This document shows positions 57,020 to 64,000 of a stretch of 64,000 bases of DNA, in pieces (position 1 is the stretch's first letter; each line of letters begins with the position of its first letter). The stretch spans positions 7,026,668 through 7,090,667 of the forward strand of contig SMSO01000032.1 in the NCBI GenBank assembly GCA_004764695.1, given 5' to 3'. This DNA comes from Schizochytrium sp. TIO01. Lineage: Eukaryota > Sar > Bigyra > Thraustochytrida > Thraustochytriidae. A program made the translations under genes and the position numbers. Under the pieces are notes generated by a model, which worked only from the letters and a program-made list of their open reading frames with translations, searched no databases and was not told the DNA's origin.

Positions 57020-59051
57020 TTACTTTCTTTTTTTCTGCAGATGAAAACGCGGAGAGAAAGGAAGAAAAGAGAGCGATAAAAACACTCATTATTTATTTAC
57101 TGCAGCCTCTGTCTGCTCTTTGGCCCTTTCCCGTTCTTTTGCAGCGCTTCGCTCCTGTTACTGCTGACTAGGCACTGCTACCTCAGTGCAAACTCGCAGT
57201 AGGTAAGACAAAGCGAGGGAAGATAGATATGGCACCTCTGTTCCATTGCAGCATTGTCCATCATCATCTGTCATCCCATTCATTCACGATCAATCATGCC
57301 ATTCGCAGCACCGATACTTTCCTGACTTAGTTTGATTAATTAAAAATGGCCAACAATAAATAATAAACACTCTTAAAGAACTAACATACTAACTCACAGT
57401 AGAAGCTAGTGCATCCATGTATTCCATAGCAGGTCGTCTTACTGTGGCACTGCAATTGCAAAGATCGTGAAGAACGATGTGGATATCGCACTCACGTCAT
57501 TGGAAACGAAAGGAAGGCCATGAAAGATGCCCAGTGACCTCTCCTTATGCGTCTCTCGGTGCCAGAGAGGGGTAGAGCGGCTGTCTCGTCCCTCATTCTT
57601 TCGAGTAACTAACTAACTAACTCGCAATCATTCTTCTGATTCTATTTCCTTTCTTTATCCTTTTCATTAAAATCAAACTAATGAGTTTCTTTTAGTTTTT
57701 GTTCTATTTGAGGTTTGAAAATATATTAAATTAATAGTATTTTATTTCTTCCTGACTGCCAGCAGCGCAGGGCTAAGGACACGCACACTACACCCAAGGC
57801 AGGCCTAGGGAGTCCGCAGCACTTTCATAGAACACAGTAACAGGAGCAGCAGATGCTTCGCGGGGGGTACTATGAAACTCTTGATGACCCGTACAAGGGC
57901 CTGAAATTCATCCTTCGGTCCGATCAAAGGGACAGAACATAGGTGACCCACTGCAAAATGTACCACACCTCACGTATGGGTGGTAAAATTCTCAAGAGAG
58001 GACAAGGAATTTGAGAGGCAGTGGAAAGGAGGCAGTGTAGTTAGAGGAGGATCTGCAGAAGCTTTCTGTAGTAATGCTACGTCTACCATGTGAGGGGATG
58101 TAATTAAATTTAAACACGGATATAATATGCGCAGGTGCTATAAAAGAGGTCAGTGTGGAGGAGGTAAGAAAAGCGGATAAAGGAGGAGATGGAGGAAACT
58201 TGCGAACTGCCTTCGCCCCCCTCGTTTCTCACTTGCCGTACTATAATTTCTATGGCATGCGATATTTTCATTTTCCGCAAACGAGAGAAAAAATCTAAAT
58301 CTCCGCTATTTTCCAAAGTTTTGTTTTTTTTTTTTTCTATAAACATTCTTTAGTAGTACTAAAAGAAGGAAGGAATTCGTCGAAAATGCTTCTTCTTCTG
58401 CGATATCTGCAGCTTGAGGAGGTGAAGCGCTGAGTAATGCACGGGTAGTTCGACTGCGTGGATATTCATACATACACCTATCCCGAAAGCCCCGAGAGGG
58501 CCTCGCCGCCTGTCCTCTTGGCCGTTGACCCTCTCCTCGATTTCTTTTGCTTGTTGAGTCCGCAGAAATTCCACATTTCGTTGCTTTCGTTCCAATCCAT
58601 TCCATCACATTGCATTACATTACATTACGCAACATTACGCTATATTGAATTACTATGGCACATTATAGTGCAATAGATAGATAGATACTTGCTTCTCTTA
58701 AAATCAGACTAAAGTTCTTGTCATCTTCTATTTAAATAAAGTACTATGCATATAATAAATATATATGTCCAGTAATAAGAAAGCTCAATCGATGGAATAC
58801 AGCAGACATCATCTTCAATGCCGGTGTCATTGACGGCATCGTGCAAAAGCAAAGGCACGAAGAACGATACAGCTTTCCAGAGGGACCACTGGTAAGCGCA
58901 GAGTCATCTGCATTAGCATTGTCGGCCAGCCAAGGTCGGCCAAGAAAGAAAGTAGTAGAAGGCACTTGGGATGCATGCATTTATGCTGCATGCAATATAG
59001 CGGCCCATGTAATAGCGCGCAGTATGGCGCACTATTTTACCCTTTTTCATT

Positions 59052-59084
59052 AAAAAATAATTAAATTAAATTAAATTAAATTAA
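59052..59084. repeat. (AAATT)n pentanucleotide repeat
   Basis: Four to five AAATT units. Confidence 0.88.
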
Positions 59085-60813
59085 CAAATGAAAAATGTTT
59101 TTTTATGTATTGCAGGCGCAGGTCCCTCGAATTTTATGTCCGAAGCTGAAGAACCTCTGCTGCATTTGCTGTTACTGTGAGGTAGTCGGAGTTCATGTCT
59201 CGCGATTTTGAGGCAGTTTAAGCCATCGCTCAGCCGAACTGCTTGGACGTCATACGAAGGAATTGCCGTAGTTCTACATGCACGCAACGGGACACAGTTG
59301 GTTCAATAGGGTTGGGTATTTAACATTTGGAGAACAGCGAGCGAGCGAATGTATCGTTGCGGAGGTCCGCCACGATGACGTAGGAGCAACATAGTTTTTT
59401 ATTTATAGTTTTATTATTTATTATTATTTATTATTTTATTTTTTAATTAAATTCATTGAATGATCGACTTATCTTTTAAATGATATTTTTCAACTCCTAA
59501 AAAGGTTTTTTGAGTTAGAAGAAAATGAGTTATTTATAGAGTGAAAACTTGAAAATAGTATCTGCAATAACTAACTCCCTTCTGAAGATCAAAGAGAAAG
59601 CGGAAAATAAAGAAGCGAACAATAGACTCTCTACTAACCTCTAGAGCTGATAGTAAGCTCCAGCTATCGCTGCCTTCCTGTCCTCACTTCTTCTCCTATC
59701 CGACGAATACACAAAGCAGTTACATTACACTATCATTTAAGCACTTGAAGGTAGTTGAAAGCAGCTTAACTAAAATAATTAAGTAACTTAACTTTATCAA
59801 AAAACATATTGTTCGAGGCCCCTCGTAGCACTCGTCGCATTAGCACTACTTAGGGTTCTCTAAGGGCACTGAAGGTGCGCCGGAAAGGTTGATACAGGAA
59901 AAACAAGGGCAGAGAGAAAGTGGAGAAAACAGCAACGAACAGAGAAAGGAAATGGAGCGAACTCACTCAATCAATTCAATCGTAGCAATGAATTAATTAA
60001 CAGCTCTCGCAATCAATATGCAAACCGAGACAAAGACTCATACCTGAAACTCGCTCGAGACATGGGCTCGAGAGCTTCAAACTCGCTCCTGACGCTGACC
60101 CGCCAAGATTTCATGGACTGTGCTCGCCTCGAAGAGGAGGATGGAAACGCCGCCGAAGTTCAAGATTGTGTCGAAGCCAGAAAATTGCAAATTATCTGTC
60201 TGCCTAGACTGAGTGGTACTGCGGCTTGAAATTTCCTGGTGCCTGAACTTTCGATTTTAGCTGCAGTCAGAGCTGTCCATCTCGAGAATGCAAATGCTAT
60301 CTTTCATCTCCCGTAGGAGGTTCCGCTTCGAAGTTCTGTGCCGCTGTTCGCGTCTTTGTCTGTCTTGAATCGCTGCGTGCAGTTGTAACTTACTAATAGC
60401 ACCACTCATGATGATATTCACTCGAGCAATTCGCGGCATTCATTTGCTCCCACAAATCACTGGGTAGGTAGGCAGTAGGTACTTGTAGCCGCCAGAGGGC
60501 TAACTGCTGCTTTCTACACTATCTCATCTCCAGTAGCACATAGGTAGTTGGTCTTACCTATGGAGCATGTATGAATGTTTGTATTTGTATGTTCGTGTGT
60601 AATATACACTGTATATCGTAGGCTAAACAACAGCATTGAGTCCGTGAAGCGTCTCTCGCACATAATGTAATACATGGCTGCAGACGGGAGGTAAACTTGT
60701 AGCAAAAGCGGCGCTATGGAGCGGCAAAGAACACTGCTTCTGCGGTTGAGTCAGCATTCGTTATATCGAAGTGCCTCGTACTTTTAATCGCTTTTGCTTT
60801 TAAGTTGATACAT

Positions 60814-60840
60814 ATGTATATATATATATATATATATAAA
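60814..60840. repeat. (TA)n microsatellite
   Basis: About 12 units. Confidence 0.92.
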
Positions 60841-61190
60841 TGTGTATAGATCATTATAGTTGGTTTTAATATAAAGAAAATACAATATTATGAAAATACT
60901 AACCTAGTCATCGTAAAAAAGGTAAAAAAAACCAATTAAAAAAACGAATGAATGAAAGAAAGAAAGAACTAATGAAAGAGCTAAGCAGGGAGAGAGCACC
61001 TGGATTCAATCAGGGCCGGCCCTCCTCGTGGCATTCCGTGGCACCGCAGGCTGCATGAAAAGCGCAGAGAGGCCGAGGCCCGGCTTGGTGAGTGCAGGGA
61101 ACTTTGATCCAGGTTTGCAGACCGTGACCTTCTCCAACGGTTCGCGGGCTCAGTAGTCAGACTTGAGCTTAGTGGCTTTCTCTCAGAATT

Positions 61191-61193
<3 letters not shown>

Positions 61194-61237
<44 letters not shown>
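61194..61237. repeat. (CAAT)n microsatellite
   Basis: About eleven perfect units. Confidence 0.95.
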
Positions 61238-61238
<1 letters not shown>

Positions 61239-62087
61239 CAATCGAAAATTGCACATTGCCTCCTCTTGACTGCTACTACGTAGGAAGAAGATTGGGAGCT
61301 GCTTAAAATAGAGTCCACGAGAACAATGTAGCTAGCTAGCTCTCCAGGTTCAGGCATCCTGCACAACCCGAAATCAAGTCGAACACGCCTTCAAGTGGCA
61401 CATCAGCTAGCTAGCTAGCTAGCTGGCCATCAGCTGTGAATCGATTCAGGCAATTGCAATTGCAAGCGATTGATCGTTCACCGATTCCCCAGCCAGTTCG
61501 TGAAGTCAGGGCAGGAGCAGCAGCAGTAGCAGTAGCAATTGGAAGGGCTGCAATGCGCAGTAAGTAGGTAAATCAATCAATCGTGGTGGGCGGCACGCTT
61601 AGAAATTAACCAAGAAATTTGGCAAAACTTGCGTTTCCCAGCAGGTGGCAAAGTGGGGCTAAGGCCCGATCGCGGGTTGAAAACTAAGCCGCGGCTCAAA
61701 GACGGTTCTTAGATCATGTCCGTGGATATCACGATCGACTTCGTGTTTGTTTGCATGTTTTTGAGGGGCATTTGGATGCTTTGAGCTTGTCGTGGGTGGC
61801 CCGACATTCGTTGCGTGGTTTTGAAGCGCAATCCTCTCGGCGAATCACCAGTTTGCAGGACTGGTAGGAGGAAAGCTAGGCTTTGTGAACGAGCGCTTGG
61901 CGGAATCCAACGAACAACACATCGTTCGAGCTGACCTGATTTTGATACATCTTGTTGACTTGTCGTGTTTCCAAATTTAGGCAAAAGGATATCACCGTAG
62001 CTTCTTTCACAAAGCCAATTGCGAGCTTGCGATGCATCTCAGTAATCCAGTAGGACGAGTAAACCCGGTCTGTTCAAGTTAACCTCT

Positions 62088-62396
62088 CTACAGATATCGT
62101 CGTACACGGCGGAGGTCTGGATAGGCACGCTGGAGGTCAATCATCCAGCATTTGTAATTCTCTATTCGCTCGGCGGAGGTCGCTGTGGCGTAGATAATAA
62201 TGGCAGCGTTGCTCGCAGCTCCAGGTGCGCTTTTAATCGCCACTTGCGTGGACGCAATTGCCTCCCGAATGGCCATTGCTGAGGCGCCGAATTTCTGGTT
62301 GAAGTACTTTGATAACCTGGATTGAAGGTTTGCCTCGCCTGTCGCGTTTGGAGCTTGGTGGTTCCTTGGCCATTCCAGTTTCTTACCTAACCTCCG
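62088..62396 (-). pseudogene. possible coding fragment or terminal exon
   Basis: The minus strand is open for 103 codons from just after a TGA at 62397 to a TAG at 62088. The peptide is alanine-rich and helical and ends in a basic Arg/Tyr tail. The only ATG is at 62276. No family is recognised. A plus-strand frame (62306-62539) with a hydrophobic segment, an Ala run and an acidic end overlaps it partly, so at most one is likely real. Confidence 0.2.
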
Positions 62397-62539
62397 TCAT
62401 TCTAATAATTATAGTATTCCATTTAGAATGCTCACTGCCATTTGGAGGTTATGTAAGTGCTGCTGCTGCGGCTGGTGCTGCTACTGAGGCTCCTAGGGTT
62501 TACTATGATGAGATGGATGACCTGACTGACTTAAAGTAA

Positions 62540-64000
62540 AGTACGCAGAGGAACCGCTCATTCCCAAGAGAGTCATGTGACATCGGCAGATTGCTAGTAA
62601 GGGGTAAGTGGATCCTATGGTGGTGGCGATTGCTTTTCACAATCTGCAGAAACTTGGAGCCTTTTGACGTCACGGGTGTCCACGTACCGAATGCACAACA
62701 TGGACCAACTAATCGACGGGGGTGATGTCTGTTAAAGACAACAAAGTACCTGTGCCAGGAGTTAGCAAAAATCTTGCGGTAATATTTGGGATGAAGAATA
62801 TTTGGATTGAAAGGAGACGAAGCCTAGTAACAGCGATATGGGCATTTCATCTGATAGCACTTGTACTTACATGTTCAAATTGGGAGCTACACCTTGCCAC
62901 TAGTCGAAGGAGATGACCAAGGCTATTGTTAATGGACTTGACCTCAAGTCTTTCTATGCAAGGGATTGAAGACATCGGTGCTCGTGCAAAGGCATGCGTT
63001 CCCAAAAGAAAGAAGTTGGTGAGACAAAATTATAATATCTTCTGTATCACAATTGTAGTTATAGGAAGAGACGGACTAAATAGGTACAAAAGAATCACTC
63101 CTAGAAACATATCTCTCGAGAAGTTAGCCCGTTCTTGAAATGTTCACCATGAGCGGATTGATGTAGTAGCTGGAGAACAGAGTTATCTTTCGTCGAAAAA
63201 GCAAAATGAAATCGTACAAGACGAATGCACCTTCAATACTTCAATTATTGTGAAGCGGTCAAATAATTATGTTAGAGAATCACAACTCCAATATCACTAA
63301 CTATTCACTACATTCCTAAAATTTTGCCTCCTGCTCTCCAGAGATGGGCTCCCTTGGTGGGTAACAACACCCGGCATAACGAACATACAATCTAATTTGT
63401 AGCTATATGAATTAGTGCGGTTGCTGTGCACAATGTATGTTATGTTGCAGCCGTCTGAAGCACCAAGCTAGAACTTTGACTTTTTGGTGGCAAGGTAACT
63501 CTCCAGGAAGAACTCGTCTTCGAAATAATCGATACCAGAGTGCTCTAGACCTTTTCCAACTTGAGTGAAAGTCTATATAAAAGTCAGGTCCATGATACAG
63601 CTAAGTGTTAAGAAAAGATCTTGAGTAGCGGATAGTTAACCAAAAAATTAAAACGCCGTTTTACATGTTTCTAGAAAGATCTTCACGTATTCCTGAAAAT
63701 CAATTCAATGAAGCAGTTAAAGAGTTCATTGAAGTTTTGATTATCAAATCAATCATACGCATGAAAACGGTTGCTTTACACGTCAGAATTCTAGTCTTAA
63801 AAATGTAAAAGAGGGAAATTGCTTACCGCCACTACATAAATTCTATTTTTATGATTTGATTGTTCACTTTCGAAATTTTATTTTAATTTTCTACTTCCTT
63901 TTCTAGCATTTTCCTCATGTTTTTCTTTCAGTTCAGACATTTTGCAACAATGGCATGAACAGTCAAGCTCCTGGGCCGAGCTAGATAGATTTCCTTTAGG
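62540..64000. other. spacer, no supportable gene
   Basis: Only frames under 71 codons, without recognisable family. Confidence 0.55.

Larger units (their letters stand above)
56466..62087. other. spacer upstream of SDHA, no supportable gene
   Basis: The first 300 bases are pyrimidine-rich on the plus strand (purine-rich in the SDHA sense) and should contain the SDHA leader and promoter. Beyond that there are microsatellites and AT-rich stretches (59.4-59.6 and 60.8-60.95 kb). Confidence 0.55.

Overview
The window looks like nuclear DNA of a mitochondriate single-celled eukaryote with intron-poor genes. It carries long uninterrupted reading frames, a nuclear gene for the mitochondrial succinate dehydrogenase flavoprotein with a targeting presequence, a polycystin-type cation channel, and large spacers filled with tetranucleotide microsatellites. 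A heterotrophic stramenopile such as a thraustochytrid would fit, but that is only an inference from gene style; nothing in the window fixes the taxon.

Layout. Positions 1 to about 31.4 kb hold no gene I can support. They hold microsatellites ((CATT)n, (AATG)n, (GCAA)n, (TTGC)n, (CAAT)n, (GA)n, (GTTT)n, (CCAG)n), several short minisatellites (10, 16, 29 and about 60 bp units) and AT-rich islands. From 31.5 to 42.4 kb there is a gene block: a possible upstream exon and a 313-codon unknown protein (+), a 1529-residue coiled-coil protein with three GAF-like segments (+), and, convergent to it, a 1237-residue PKD2-like channel (-). From 42.4 to 49.2 kb there is a spacer with fragmentary protein-like open frames. 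From 49.3 to 56.5 kb lies a second gene block: a mitochondrial-type fusion of an apparently inactive RluA-like pseudouridine synthase domain with a HemK/PrmC glutamine methyltransferase (+), an unknown 255-residue protein (+), and SDHA (-). From 56.5 to 64 kb there is again spacer with weak coding-like remnants near 62 kb.

How the genes relate. Two products are predicted mitochondrial: SDHA (TCA cycle and respiratory complex II) and the HemK-type enzyme (probable release-factor methylation in organelle translation). The channel and the GAF coiled-coil protein share a convergent 3' spacer; a ciliary or cytoskeletal link is only a guess. No operon-like logic is expected in such a genome. The most unusual items are the degenerate-RluA/HemK fusion, the triple-GAF coiled-coil protein, and a polycystin channel with a CxxHxxCxxC cluster in its C-terminal tail. 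No mobile element, CRISPR array, tRNA or rRNA gene was recognised by eye.
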